From positions 186,001 through 250,000 of the forward strand of contig NZ_JBMSDT010000002.1 of assembly GCF_049445795.1 (NCBI RefSeq): 64,000 nt of DNA, read 5' to 3'. The DNA comes from Larkinella sp049445795. GTDB lineage: Bacteria > Bacteroidota > Bacteroidia > Cytophagales > Spirosomataceae. Each line of letters begins with the position of its first letter. Position 1 is the stretch's first letter. This document shows positions 27,476 to 36,021 of the stretch, piece by piece. Made by a program: the position numbers and the translations under genes. Below the pieces are notes generated by a model that was not told where the DNA came from, searched no databases, and saw only the letters and a list, made by a program, of their open reading frames with translations.

Positions 27476-27640
27476 ACTAACGTTTTTACGAAAAATTTTT
27501 TCTTTTCCTGGAAAATAATTGGATTATGCCGGGTCGTATAGACTGCTAACGTTCAATTAATTGCCACTAAAGTTCAAAACCGGTGCAACAGCAATCAGCA
27601 GAAATGCCACAGAAACCGGTTTTCTTGATCTCCGCTGACG

Positions 27641-27675
27641 CACCCTGTCAGCGGTCGAAGACCCCGACAGCGGTG
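27641..27675 (+). repeat. 35-bp palindromic repeat, copy A
   Basis: The unit begins CACCCTGTCAGCGGTCGAAG and ends CCGACAGCGGTG. It is the inverted, slightly diverged partner of the copy at 27,712. Each unit has its own internal dyad, like REP elements. Confidence 0.75.
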
Positions 27676-27711
27676 TATCCAGCCCAGACCCGGACAACAG
27701 ATAAGTTAACT

Positions 27712-27747
27712 CACCCCTGTCAGGGTCTTCGACCGCTGACAGGGGTG
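27712..27747 (-). repeat. 36-bp palindromic repeat, copy B
   Basis: This copy starts CACCCCTGTCAG and ends CTGACAGGGGTG, a 12-bp perfect dyad. It is inverted relative to copy A, so together they could fold into a long cruciform or mRNA stem 33 bp after the symporter stop codon. A terminator or mRNA-stabilising role is plausible. Confidence 0.75.
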
Positions 27748-27779
27748 AAACCGATTCTTCGCTAAATCGCTGGAGCTTT

Positions 27780-29435
27780 TTACCAAAAGATGAGGTAGAT
27801 AACCGCCAGAATACTACACAAGGCCACCGCCCCGATCCGAAACGAGGAGTTCGTGCGGAACCAGTTGCGGTCGATAGACAAGGCTTTGGGGTTGTTCTTT
27901 CCGTGCGAAACCGCCAGGCTGATCCCGATATGCGCCAGCGTACAAATCCAGAACACCACGCCCATCCGGTTCAGGAACGGCATATCGGGCACCTGAAACT
28001 TGAACAGCGTCGATAACGGGATACTCAGAACCGCAGCCGCCAGCGCGCCCTGCGTTGTGGCTTTTTTCCAGAAAAACCCGAGCAGGAAGATCGACAGAAT
28101 GCCCGGCGAAATAAACCCAGTGTATTCCTGAATGTACTCGAAACCCTGACCGAAGTTCTTCAGAAACGGGCTGATGGCCAGCGCGATAACGAATGAAACG
28201 ACAATCGCCACGCGACCCAGCCAGACGGTTTGTTTCTCGTCCAGATTCGGGTTGAAAAACTTTTTGTGGATATCCAGCATGTAAATCGTCGAGATCGAGT
28301 TGGCTTTCCCGGCCAGCGAGGCCACAATCGCGGCCGTCAAAGCGGCAAAGGCCAGCCCCTTCAGGCCGACGGGCAGGATGTTCAGCAAAACCGGGTAGGC
28401 ATTATCCGGCTTGACGATGCCGTTGTCGGAAATGCCGTTGACAATGGCCTGATCGGCGTTTTCCTGAAAGAGCACGTACGCGGCCAAACCCGGCAGCACA
28501 ACAATAAACGGCATCAGCATTTTCAGGAAAGCCGCAAACAGCACGCCGTTGCGGGCGGTGGGCAGGCTGGCCCCGAGGGCGCGTTGTGTCATGTACTGGT
28601 TGCAACCAAAGTAGTTGAAGTTGACGATCCACTGCCCACCGATGATAAACATCATCAGGCCCGGCAGTTGCTGGTAGGCGTCGATAAAACCGCCCCGCCC
28701 GTCGTGCACCTGGTACTCGCCCGGACTAAACATCAGGTGCATGTGGCTGTCGGCTTTTTGCTTGATGAGCGACAAGCCTTCCAGCACACCCGCCCCGGTA
28801 CCGACCCGGTCTGACAGCAACTGGAGCGCCAGGTACGTGGTCGCCAACCCGCCGACAACCAGACACACCACCTGGATGACATCCGTGTAGCCAATTACTT
28901 TCATGCCACCAAGGGTGATAAAAATGGCAAAAACCGTCAGAAACACGGCGCAGGCCATGAAATCAAAACCGGTCATTTTTTCCAGACTCAGCGCACCGAG
29001 GTAGATGATCGAGGTCAGGTTGACCAGGATGTACAGAAAGAGCCAGAACACGGCCATGATCGTCGCCAGCCGCTTGTCGTAGCGCAGCTCCAGAAACTGC
29101 GGCATGGTGTAAATCTTGTTCCGGATGTAGATCGGCAGGAAGTAGATCGCAATGATAATCAGCGACAAACCGCCCACCAGCTCGTACACCGAAATCGCCA
29201 GCCCCAACTGGAACGCCTGCCCGCTCATGCCGATGAACTGCTCGGCGGAGATGTTGGAGGCAATGATGGACGACCCGATGGCCCACCAGGTCAGCGAGCC
29301 TTCGGCCAGAAAGAAGTCCTTCGAGTCGGTGGTTTTCGAGCCTTTGTTTTTGTACACCCAGAAACCGTACGAAGCGACGATGACGAAGTAAACAAAGAAA
29401 ATTAAATAGTCAAGGGTTTCGAGGCCTAGTTGCAT
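27780..29435 (-). CDS. SSS-family sodium:sugar symporter, probable L-arabinose importer
   Basis: This 551-residue integral membrane protein has about 14 hydrophobic helices and sodium:solute symporter motifs. These include WWAIGSSIIASNISAEQFIGMSG near the N-terminus, GGMKVIGYTDVIQ and AALTAAIVASLAGKANSISTIYMLDIHKK. The closest functional class is the SGLT-like Na+/glucose group. In Bacteroides a transporter of this class is part of the AraR-controlled arabinose operon, and here it directly follows the transketolase genes (11-bp gap). Import of free L-arabinose across the inner membrane is the best inference; another pentose remains possible. Confidence 0.9.
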   Translation of the reverse strand: MQLGLETLDYLIFFVYFVIVASYGFWVYKNKGSKTTDSKDFFLAEGSLTWWAIGSSIIASNISAEQFIGMSGQAFQLGLAISVYELVGGLSLIIIAIYFLPIYIRNKIYTMPQFLELRYDKRLATIMAVFWLFLYILVNLTSIIYLGALSLEKMTGFDFMACAVFLTVFAIFITLGGMKVIGYTDVIQVVCLVVGGLATTYLALQLLSDRVGTGAGVLEGLSLIKQKADSHMHLMFSPGEYQVHDGRGGFIDAYQQLPGLMMFIIGGQWIVNFNYFGCNQYMTQRALGASLPTARNGVLFAAFLKMLMPFIVVLPGLAAYVLFQENADQAIVNGISDNGIVKPDNAYPVLLNILPVGLKGLAFAALTAAIVASLAGKANSISTIYMLDIHKKFFNPNLDEKQTVWLGRVAIVVSFVIALAISPFLKNFGQGFEYIQEYTGFISPGILSIFLLGFFWKKATTQGALAAAVLSIPLSTLFKFQVPDMPFLNRMGVVFWICTLAHIGISLAVSHGKNNPKALSIDRNWFRTNSSFRIGAVALCSILAVIYLIFW

Positions 29436-29446
29436 GGGACTCTGGC

Positions 29447-30412
29447 TTAAGCTTGGTTGGTTTTGCGTTGAATGGCCTGCTTGGCCGCTGTTACGATATG
29501 GGCCGCGCTCAGACCGTATTTCTCCATCAACTGAGCCGGTGTGCCCGACTCGCCGAAGGTATCTTTCACGGCCACGTATTCAATCGGCGCCGGGAAGTTC
29601 TTCGCCAGTACCTGCGCAATGGAATCGCCCAGACCGCTGTTTTCCATGTGTTCTTCGGCCGTGACGACGCAGCCGGTTTTCTGCACCGACCGCAAAACCG
29701 CTTCCTCATCGAGCGGTTTGATGGTGTGAATGTTGATCACCTCCGCCGAAATGCCTTCGGCTTCGAGGGCTTCAGCGGCTTGAATGGCTTCCCAAACGAG
29801 GTGTCCGGTGGCAAAAAGGCTCACGTCAGTCCCCTCGCTCACGAGCCAGGCTTTGCCGATCTCGAACGGCTGATCGGCACCGGTAAAAACCGGGATGACC
29901 GGGCGACCAAAGCGCAGGTACACCGGCCCCTCGTGGTTGGCAATGGCGATGGTAGCGGCTTTGGTCTGGTTGTAATCGCAGGGATTGATGACGGTCATGT
30001 TCGGCAGGGTCTTCATCATGCCGAGGTCTTCCAGAATCTGGTGCGTCGCGCCGTCTTCGCCCAGCGTCAACCCGGCGTGGGAGACGCAGATTTTGACGTT
30101 TTTGTTCGAATACGCCACCGATTGCCGGATCTGGTCGTACACCCGCCCGGAACCGAAGTTGGCGAAGGTGCTGGCAAACGGAACCAGGCCGTTCAGCGTC
30201 AGACCGGCCGAGACGCCAATCATGTTAGCTTCAGCAATGCCGCACTGAATAAACCGCTCCGGGTTTTCCTTGATGAACGTGTCGAGTTTGAGCGAAGCCA
30301 CCAGGTCCGCGCAGAGGGCGACAACGTTGGGGTTCGTCCGGCCCAGTTCGGCCATGCCCGCGCCAAAGCCGGAGCGAGTGTCTTTCTTTTCGGTATACGT
30401 GAATTTTTTCAA
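29447..30412 (-). CDS. Transketolase C-terminal subunit (split transketolase)
   Basis: The 321-residue product holds the pyrimidine-binding (SGFGAGMAELGRTNPNVVALCADL) and C-terminal transketolase domains. The segment FIQCGIAEANMIGVSAGLTLNG carries the conserved catalytic Glu. It needs the N-terminal partner encoded upstream to form the thiamine-diphosphate enzyme. No suitable ATG exists near the family start. TTG at 30412 gives the natural N-terminus KKFTYTEKKDTRSG, so a TTG start is proposed. It connects arabinose-derived xylulose-5-phosphate with the pentose phosphate pathway. Confidence 0.92.
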   Translation of the reverse strand: MKKFTYTEKKDTRSGFGAGMAELGRTNPNVVALCADLVASLKLDTFIKENPERFIQCGIAEANMIGVSAGLTLNGLVPFASTFANFGSGRVYDQIRQSVAYSNKNVKICVSHAGLTLGEDGATHQILEDLGMMKTLPNMTVINPCDYNQTKAATIAIANHEGPVYLRFGRPVIPVFTGADQPFEIGKAWLVSEGTDVSLFATGHLVWEAIQAAEALEAEGISAEVINIHTIKPLDEEAVLRSVQKTGCVVTAEEHMENSGLGDSIAQVLAKNFPAPIEYVAVKDTFGESGTPAQLMEKYGLSAAHIVTAAKQAIQRKTNQA

Positions 30413-30436
30413 GGTCGTAACAAGTGAAAGAGTGAG

Positions 30437-30546
30437 AGAGCGAAAGAGTGATTGAGTGATCGGACGGTCGTTACAAATAGAGATTGGAAGTGGACAATTG
30501 ATTCAAATCGGGAAACCGCCCTTTCACTCATTCACTCTTTCGCTCT
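30437..30546. repeat. Inverted repeat with 23-bp arms between the transketolase subunit genes
   Basis: The arms at 30,437-30,459 and 30,524-30,546 match in inverted orientation with one mismatch. They are built from GAGTGA/AAAGAG-like units. The right arm ends at the stop codon of the N-subunit gene. The structure could set the ratio of the two subunits or end part of the transcripts. Confidence 0.65.
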
Positions 30547-31419
30547 TTAATAATCGCCCAGCGTTTCGGGCAACTGGCTCAGGGCGTTGGCGAGTTGTTC
30601 GTCGTTGGGGGCCGCGCCGTGCCATTTGTGGGTGTGCATCATAAAATCGACGCCCTGGCCCATCTCGGTTTTCATGATGATGCAAACCGGTTTTCCGTGG
30701 CCGTTGGCCTGCCGGGCTTCGGTCAGGCCCCGTTTGAGGTCGTCGAAATCATTGCCGTCCATGTGCAGGACGTGCCAGCCGAAGGCCTGGTATTTGGCCC
30801 CCAGATCGAGGTTGTCGAGGACTTTGGTGGTCGGGCCGTCGATTTGCTGGCCGTTGAAGTCGATGATGGCGATCAGGTTATCCAGCTTGTTGTGCGGAGC
30901 AAACATGGCCGCTTCCCAGACCTGACCTTCCTGCTGTTCGCCGTCGCCCATCAGGACGTAGACCCGGTTGGGGTCTTTCCGGATTTTTTTACCAAAAGCC
31001 GCTCCGGCGGCCACCGACAGTCCCTGCCCCAGCGAGCCCGACGCAATCCGGATACCCGGCAGGTGTTCGGCCGTGGCCGGATGACCCTGCAAGCGGGAGT
31101 TCAGTTTGCGGAAGGTCGCCAGTTCCGAAACTGGGAAATAGCCCCGACGCGCCAACACCGAATACAACAGGGGCGAAATGTGTCCATTGGACAAAAAGAA
31201 CATATCTTCGTCGATCCCGCCCATGTCGAAAACGACCTGCCCATCGGCATCGGTTTTCAGGTGCATTTCGTCGAAGAAAAGGGTCACGAGCAGGTCGGTA
31301 CAGCCCAGCGAACCGCCCGGGTGTCCAGAAGCCACGGCGTGGACCATGCGCAGAATATCCCGGCGAACCTGCGACGCCACGGTGGCCAGGTCGGTGGATT
31401 GGGTGGTTACGTCCATCAT
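30547..31419 (-). CDS. Transketolase N-terminal subunit (split transketolase)
   Basis: The 290-residue product is the thiamine-diphosphate-binding half. Visible motifs are MVHAVASGHPGGSLGCTDLLV, SNGHISPLLYSVLARRGYF and the TPP motif MGDGEQQEGQVWEAAMFAPHNKLDNLIAIIDFN (GDG...N). It pairs with the C-terminal subunit encoded downstream. Its ATG overlaps the transaldolase stop codon by 4 bp (ATGA), so the two are probably translationally coupled. Confidence 0.93.
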   Translation of the reverse strand: MMDVTTQSTDLATVASQVRRDILRMVHAVASGHPGGSLGCTDLLVTLFFDEMHLKTDADGQVVFDMGGIDEDMFFLSNGHISPLLYSVLARRGYFPVSELATFRKLNSRLQGHPATAEHLPGIRIASGSLGQGLSVAAGAAFGKKIRKDPNRVYVLMGDGEQQEGQVWEAAMFAPHNKLDNLIAIIDFNGQQIDGPTTKVLDNLDLGAKYQAFGWHVLHMDGNDFDDLKRGLTEARQANGHGKPVCIIMKTEMGQGVDFMMHTHKWHGAAPNDEQLANALSQLPETLGDY

Positions 31420-32078
31420 GCGGTTTTAGCAGCTTTTTGGTGGTCAGCGAGGAATTTGGCCAGCCCGATGTCGGTCAGGGGGTGGTTCAGCAGGGCCGTG
31501 ATGGCACTCAGCGGACCGGTCATAACGTCGGAGCCGATCTCGGCACACTTCAGAATGTGCATCGGATGACGGACCGAAGCCGCCAGGATTTGCGTTTCGT
31601 AGCCGTAATTATCAAAAATCAGCCGGATTTGGGAAATCAGTTCCACCCCGTCGGTCGAAATGTCGTCCAGCCGACCCACAAACGGCGAGACGTAGGTCGC
31701 CCCGGCTTTGGCGGCCAGCAGCGCCTGCCCCGCCGAGAAAATCAGCGTGCAGTTGGTTTTGATGCCCTGTTCGGTAAAGTACTTGATCGCTTTAATCCCG
31801 TCGCGAATCATCGGCACTTTGACGACGATGTTCGGGTGGAGGGCTGCCAAGGCTTCCCCTTCGGCTAGGATGCCGGCGTAGTCGGTGGCAATCACTTCAG
31901 CCGAGATGGGTCCGTCGACGATCTCGCAGATGGCTTTGTAATGATTGATGACGTTTTCGTGGCCTGTAATGCCTTCCTTCGCCATCAGGGACGGGTTGGT
32001 GGTCACGCCGTCGAGAATGCCCAGGTCGTTGGCTTCCTGAATTTCGGCCAGATTCGCCGTGTCGATAAAAAATTTCAT
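31416..32078 (-). CDS. Transaldolase (TalC/FSA-like small type)
   Basis: The 220-residue product starts MKFFIDTANLAEIQEANDLG and continues GVTTNPSLMAKEG, the signature of the small transaldolase/fructose-6-phosphate aldolase group. The Schiff-base lysine lies in NIVVKVPM. The short length fits this subfamily (~215-220 residues) rather than classic TalB (~315). With transketolase it converts the pentose phosphate pool into glycolytic intermediates. It lies 41 bp after araD and overlaps the transketolase N-subunit gene. Confidence 0.93.
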   Translation of the reverse strand: MKFFIDTANLAEIQEANDLGILDGVTTNPSLMAKEGITGHENVINHYKAICEIVDGPISAEVIATDYAGILAEGEALAALHPNIVVKVPMIRDGIKAIKYFTEQGIKTNCTLIFSAGQALLAAKAGATYVSPFVGRLDDISTDGVELISQIRLIFDNYGYETQILAASVRHPMHILKCAEIGSDVMTGPLSAITALLNHPLTDIGLAKFLADHQKAAKTA

Positions 32079-32119
32079 CGTGTGTTCGTAGGATTGGTAA
32101 TAAACTCTTTGTTAAAAAT

Positions 32120-32818
32120 TTAACAGCCTTGCCCGTAATAGGCGTTCTGGCCGTGTTTGCGCTCGTAGTGCTTCCGGCGGAGCGTGTCTTTGATGCGTGG
32201 CGTATCCGGGTTGATCTGCAAGGTCAGGTATGCCATGCGGGCGACTTCTTCCAACACGGCCGCGTTGTAGACCGACTTTTCGGCGGTTTTGCCCCAGGTA
32301 AACGGCCCGTGGTTTTGCAGCAACACCATTTCGACCTCTTTGTGCGACAGCCCTTTTTGCCGGAACACGTCGAAAATCTGGTTACCGGTTTCGTGTTCGT
32401 AGTCGCCTTCGATCATGGCGTCGGTCAGCACCGGGGCGCAGGGAATGTCCTGGTGGGTGTGGTCGGCGTGGGTGGTGCCAAAAATCGGAATGTCCATCCC
32501 GGCCTGCGCCCAGGCCACGGCGTAGGTGCTGTGGGTGTGGGTGATGCCACCGATGTCGTCCCAGGTTTTATAAAGCAGCGCGTGGGTTTTGGTGTCGGAC
32601 GAAGGCCGCATCGAACCGTCGACCACCCGGGCGTCGTAATCCATAATGACGATATCCTCCGGTTTCAGCAGGTCATAGGGAACGCCACTCGGCTTGATGG
32701 CAAAAACCGCCTTGTCCCGATCCACGGCGCTGACGTTGCCAAACGTAAACAACACCAGCCCCAGTTTCGGAAGCTGCATATTCGCTTCGTAACACTCTTC
32801 TCGTAACGAGGTGTACAT
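32120..32818 (-). CDS. araD: L-ribulose-5-phosphate 4-epimerase
   Basis: The 232-residue product matches AraD over its length. Motifs are KPSGVPYDLLKPEDIVIMD, SSDTKTHALLY, the zinc histidines in GGITHTHSTYAVAWA, the conserved IFGTTHADH and a third histidine in LLQNHGPFTWG. It converts L-ribulose-5-phosphate to D-xylulose-5-phosphate, the last step specific to arabinose. The gene order araB, araA, GH51, araD, tal, tkt puts the pentose phosphate enzymes straight after it. Confidence 0.95.
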   Translation of the reverse strand: MYTSLREECYEANMQLPKLGLVLFTFGNVSAVDRDKAVFAIKPSGVPYDLLKPEDIVIMDYDARVVDGSMRPSSDTKTHALLYKTWDDIGGITHTHSTYAVAWAQAGMDIPIFGTTHADHTHQDIPCAPVLTDAMIEGDYEHETGNQIFDVFRQKGLSHKEVEMVLLQNHGPFTWGKTAEKSVYNAAVLEEVARMAYLTLQINPDTPRIKDTLRRKHYERKHGQNAYYGQGC

Positions 32819-32849
32819 GGTTGGAATTGACTAAGTAGTGAATGATTTA

Positions 32850-32963
32850 CGGTTTTTGGTATTCAGTTTTTCGTGTTCGGTATCAAGTATTTAAGACTTA
32901 TAAACTGAATATCGAATATTGAACACTGAATATCGAACACGAAAAACTGAATACCGAAAACCG
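32850..32963. repeat. Long inverted repeat (30-bp arms) between GH51 and araD
   Basis: The arms at 32,850-32,879 and 32,934-32,963 are complementary over 30 bp with one mismatch. The 54-bp loop holds further GAATATCGAA-like units related to the arm sequence (CTGAATA, CGAACAC). It lies between the GH51 stop and the araD start and could form a strong mRNA stem-loop. Confidence 0.75.
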
Positions 32964-32979
32964 AACTCCCGCCAACGGC

Positions 32980-34524
32980 TTACTGGAGTTCCAGCACGAC
33001 TACCGAAACCGGGGGCAACGTGACTGTCAGTTCATCCCCGGCAAGTTTGGCGCCGGAGAAGGCGACCGGTTTGACCTTGGTGGGGTTGTCGAACGTATTG
33101 TGGTCCTGCATCTTGCCGGAAGTCAGAATGCGACCGGTGACGCCTGAGGCTTTCAGCCCTTTCAGACTGACGCTGACGGTCTGGGGTTGGCCCGCGTGGA
33201 TGTTGACCAGCGAGATGTGCGTTTTGCCCGCTTTGTCGCGCGAGGCCGAGACCGAAACCGCCGGGAGTTTTTCGTTTTCAAACTGGTAGTCGCCGGTTTT
33301 GATGTCGATGGGCAACAGCGTCGCGTCCTGGTGGACGTTGTACATTTCCAGCACGTGGTACGTCGGTGTCAGTAGCATTTTGGTTCCTTCCGTCAGAATC
33401 ACGGCCTGCAACACGTTTACCGCCTGGGCCAGATTCGCCATCCGCACCCGTTCGGCGTATTTGTGAAAAATGTTCAGCGTAGAGCCGGCCAGCACGGCAT
33501 CGCGCATCGTGTTTTGCTGGTACAGAAAACCGGGGTTGGTGCCCGGCTCGACGTTGTACCAGCCGCCCCACTCGTCGACCACCAGGGCCACTTTCTTCTG
33601 CGGATCGTACTTGTCCATGATGGCCGCGTGTTTCTCGATTACTTCGTCCATTTTCAGCGCCTGCTTCATGGTCTTGACGTAATCGGCCTCCGAAAATTCC
33701 GTCGCCGAGCCTTTTTTGCCGTCGTCCCAGCTATGAACCGAGTAATGGTGCAGGGCCACACCCTCCATCATGTTGATCGGAATGTTTTTCATGAGCGTTT
33801 CCGTCCAGTTCAGATCGCTGGAATTGGCCCCCGAAGCAATCCGGAAGATGCGGTCTTTCCCCACGGTCTGGTTCATGAACGTGGCATACTGCCGGTAGAT
33901 GTTGGCGTAATAATCGGGCGTCATGTTGCCCCCGCAACCCCAGGCTTCGTTCCCGACGCCCCAAAACCGCACGTTCCAGGGTTCCTGCTGCCCGTTTTTC
34001 TGCCGCAGGTTCGACATGGGGCTGTTTTTCGGGAAGTTCACGTACTGCACCCAGTCGCTCAACTCCTGCACCGTGCCGCTGCCGACGTTCCCGGCCAGGT
34101 ACGGTTCAGTGCCCAGCAACTTGCACATATTCAGGAAGTCATGCGTGCCGAAACTGTTATCTTCCGTGACGCCCCCCCACCAGGTGTTGACGATCTTGGG
34201 GCGCTGGGCTTTGGGACCAATTCCGTCTTTCCAGTGGTAGGTATCGGCAAAACAGCCGCCCGGCCAGCGCAGGTTGGGAATTTTCATTTTTTTGAGGGCT
34301 TCTACCACATCGAGCCGAACGCCGTTTTTGTTCGGAATCTTGGTGTTGCCTTCGCCCACGTAAAAACCGTCGTAAATACAACGCCCCAGGTGTTCGGCAA
34401 AATGGCCGTAAATGTGCCGGTTGATGACAACCTTCCCTTCGTCGGCTTTCACCGTCACCCGGTTTTGGGCCATCGCCGACCACAGGCTTCCTACACAAAG
34501 TAGGGTCAGATAGAGTTTCTTCAT
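32980..34524 (-). CDS. GH51 alpha-L-arabinofuranosidase
   Basis: The 514-residue product has a signal peptide (~1-19) and the GH51 fold. The N-terminal block is INRHIYGHFAEHLGRCIYDG. The acid/base Glu lies in GVGNEAWGCGG (~190) and the nucleophile Glu in LVVDEWGGWY (~318). A C-terminal beta domain ends in VTLPPVSVVVLELQ. It removes terminal alpha-L-arabinofuranose. Many GH51 enzymes are cytoplasmic; this one is exported, yet it is encoded inside the catabolic operon (6 bp after araA). It probably finishes oligosaccharides in the periplasm just before arabinose uptake. Confidence 0.95.
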   Translation of the reverse strand: MKKLYLTLLCVGSLWSAMAQNRVTVKADEGKVVINRHIYGHFAEHLGRCIYDGFYVGEGNTKIPNKNGVRLDVVEALKKMKIPNLRWPGGCFADTYHWKDGIGPKAQRPKIVNTWWGGVTEDNSFGTHDFLNMCKLLGTEPYLAGNVGSGTVQELSDWVQYVNFPKNSPMSNLRQKNGQQEPWNVRFWGVGNEAWGCGGNMTPDYYANIYRQYATFMNQTVGKDRIFRIASGANSSDLNWTETLMKNIPINMMEGVALHHYSVHSWDDGKKGSATEFSEADYVKTMKQALKMDEVIEKHAAIMDKYDPQKKVALVVDEWGGWYNVEPGTNPGFLYQQNTMRDAVLAGSTLNIFHKYAERVRMANLAQAVNVLQAVILTEGTKMLLTPTYHVLEMYNVHQDATLLPIDIKTGDYQFENEKLPAVSVSASRDKAGKTHISLVNIHAGQPQTVSVSLKGLKASGVTGRILTSGKMQDHNTFDNPTKVKPVAFSGAKLAGDELTVTLPPVSVVVLELQ

Positions 34525-34530
34525 GTTCGT

Positions 34531-36021
34531 TTATCGATAAGCGGCCTCGCTCCAGCGAAGCTCATTTTTCAATTGGCGTAAGGTGGTCTGGCGATCAATG
34601 ACGACGAGTTCGACGCCGAAGATGTCGGCAAAATCTTCGAGATGTTCGGTCGTCAGGTTCTGACTGTAGACCGTATGATGCGCGCCCCCGGCCAGAATCC
34701 AGGCCGCACAGCCGGTCGCCATGTCGGGCATCGGTTTCCAGAGCGCCCGGGCCACGGGCAGTTTGGGAAGGGCTTCGGTGACCTCCACGGCTTCTACCTC
34801 GTTGACCAGCAGCCGGAACCGGTTGCCCAAATCGATCAGCGAAACGTTGATAGCCGGACCCGCCGGGGCATTGAACACCAGCCGAACCGGGTCGGCCTTG
34901 CCACCGATTCCGAGCGGATGGACTTCGCAGGACGGTTTTCCGGCCGCAATCGACGGACAGATTTCCAGCATATGTGACCCTAACACAAGCGGGTTGTGCG
35001 GATCAAAATGGTAGGTGTAATCTTCCATGAAGGAGTTGCCGCCCGGCAAACCGGCTCCCATCACTTTCAGCACGCGAACCATGGCCGCCGTCTTCCAGTC
35101 GCCCTCGCCCGCAAACCCGTAGCCGTCGGCCATGAGCCGCTGCGACGCAATCCCGGGCAACTGCGCCATGCCGTGCAGGTCTTCGAACGTATCGCTGAAC
35201 GCGCCAAAACCGCCGTCCTGCAAAAACGCCCGCATCCCGAGTTCGATCCGGGCCGCGTCGCGCAGCGCACCGTGTTGGGTACCGCCTTTTTGCAGCGAAT
35301 CCATCAGGGTGTAGCTATCGGCGTATTCCTGCACCAGCCGGTCGACGTCGGCATCCGTCATCTGGTTGATCACCGCGACCAGGTCGCCGATGCCCCAGGT
35401 ATTCACCGATAGTCCGAAGGTCATTTCGGCGGCTACCTTGTCGCCTTCCGTCACGGCCACCTGACGCATGTTGTCGCCAAACCGGCAAACTTTCAGCGTT
35501 TTCAGTTCGTGAACGCCCAGCGCCACCCGCGACCAATCGGCTAGTTTCTGCACCACGGCCGAGTCCTGCCAGAAACCGACGACTACTTTGCGATTCAGCC
35601 GCATCCGGGAGAGCATGAACCCAAACTCGCGGTCGCCGTGCGCTGACTGGTTGAGGTTCATGAAATCCATGTCGATGTCGTTCCAAGGAATATCGCGGTT
35701 GAACTGGGTGTGCAGGTGCAGCAGCGGTTTTTTCAGGATTGACAGCCCCCGAATCCACATTTTAGCGGGCGAAAACGTGTGCATCCACGTAATGATGCCC
35801 ACGCAGGCCGGGGTGACGTTTGCGTCCTGGCAAATGGCGTATATCTCGTCCGGTGTTTTCACGACGGGTTTGAACACCACCCGAACGGGGAGTTGGGTTG
35901 CTTTGTCGAAAAAGTCAGCGATAAGTTGGGAATGTTCATCCACCTGACGGAGTGTTTCCTCGCCGTACAGGTGCTGACTTCCCGTGATAAACCAGACTTC
36001 CCCTTGTTGTTGCTTAAGCAT
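34531..36021 (-). CDS. araA: L-arabinose isomerase
   Basis: From the ATG at 36021 the product has 496 residues, the normal length for AraA. The N-terminus EVWFITGSQHLYGEETLRQV and the segments TWMHTFSPAKMWI and FGAFSDTFEDLHGMAQLPG are diagnostic. The metal-site region with Glu and His residues is intact (TFEDLHG, EDYTYHF, GSHMLEICP). It converts L-arabinose to L-ribulose. The open frame runs much further upstream, but that part is the araB gene in another frame. The start overlaps the araB stop codon by 8 bp. Confidence 0.96.
   Translation of the reverse strand: MLKQQQGEVWFITGSQHLYGEETLRQVDEHSQLIADFFDKATQLPVRVVFKPVVKTPDEIYAICQDANVTPACVGIITWMHTFSPAKMWIRGLSILKKPLLHLHTQFNRDIPWNDIDMDFMNLNQSAHGDREFGFMLSRMRLNRKVVVGFWQDSAVVQKLADWSRVALGVHELKTLKVCRFGDNMRQVAVTEGDKVAAEMTFGLSVNTWGIGDLVAVINQMTDADVDRLVQEYADSYTLMDSLQKGGTQHGALRDAARIELGMRAFLQDGGFGAFSDTFEDLHGMAQLPGIASQRLMADGYGFAGEGDWKTAAMVRVLKVMGAGLPGGNSFMEDYTYHFDPHNPLVLGSHMLEICPSIAAGKPSCEVHPLGIGGKADPVRLVFNAPAGPAINVSLIDLGNRFRLLVNEVEAVEVTEALPKLPVARALWKPMPDMATGCAAWILAGGAHHTVYSQNLTTEHLEDFADIFGVELVVIDRQTTLRQLKNELRWSEAAYR

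Larger units (their letters stand above)
27377..27779. other. 403-bp control region between the ECF sigma gene and the symporter gene
   Basis: No gene is supported here. The part next to the sigma gene is AT-rich and holds a 10+5+10 bp palindrome and an operator-like 13-mer. The part next to the symporter stop codon holds two inverted copies of a 35-36 bp palindromic repeat, described separately. Confidence 0.7.

Noticed and set aside
32112..32125. Palindrome GTTAAA-AA-TTTAAC at the end of araD as an operator.
   Set aside because: It overlaps the araD stop codon inside an operon and is AT-rich, so chance is a sufficient explanation.
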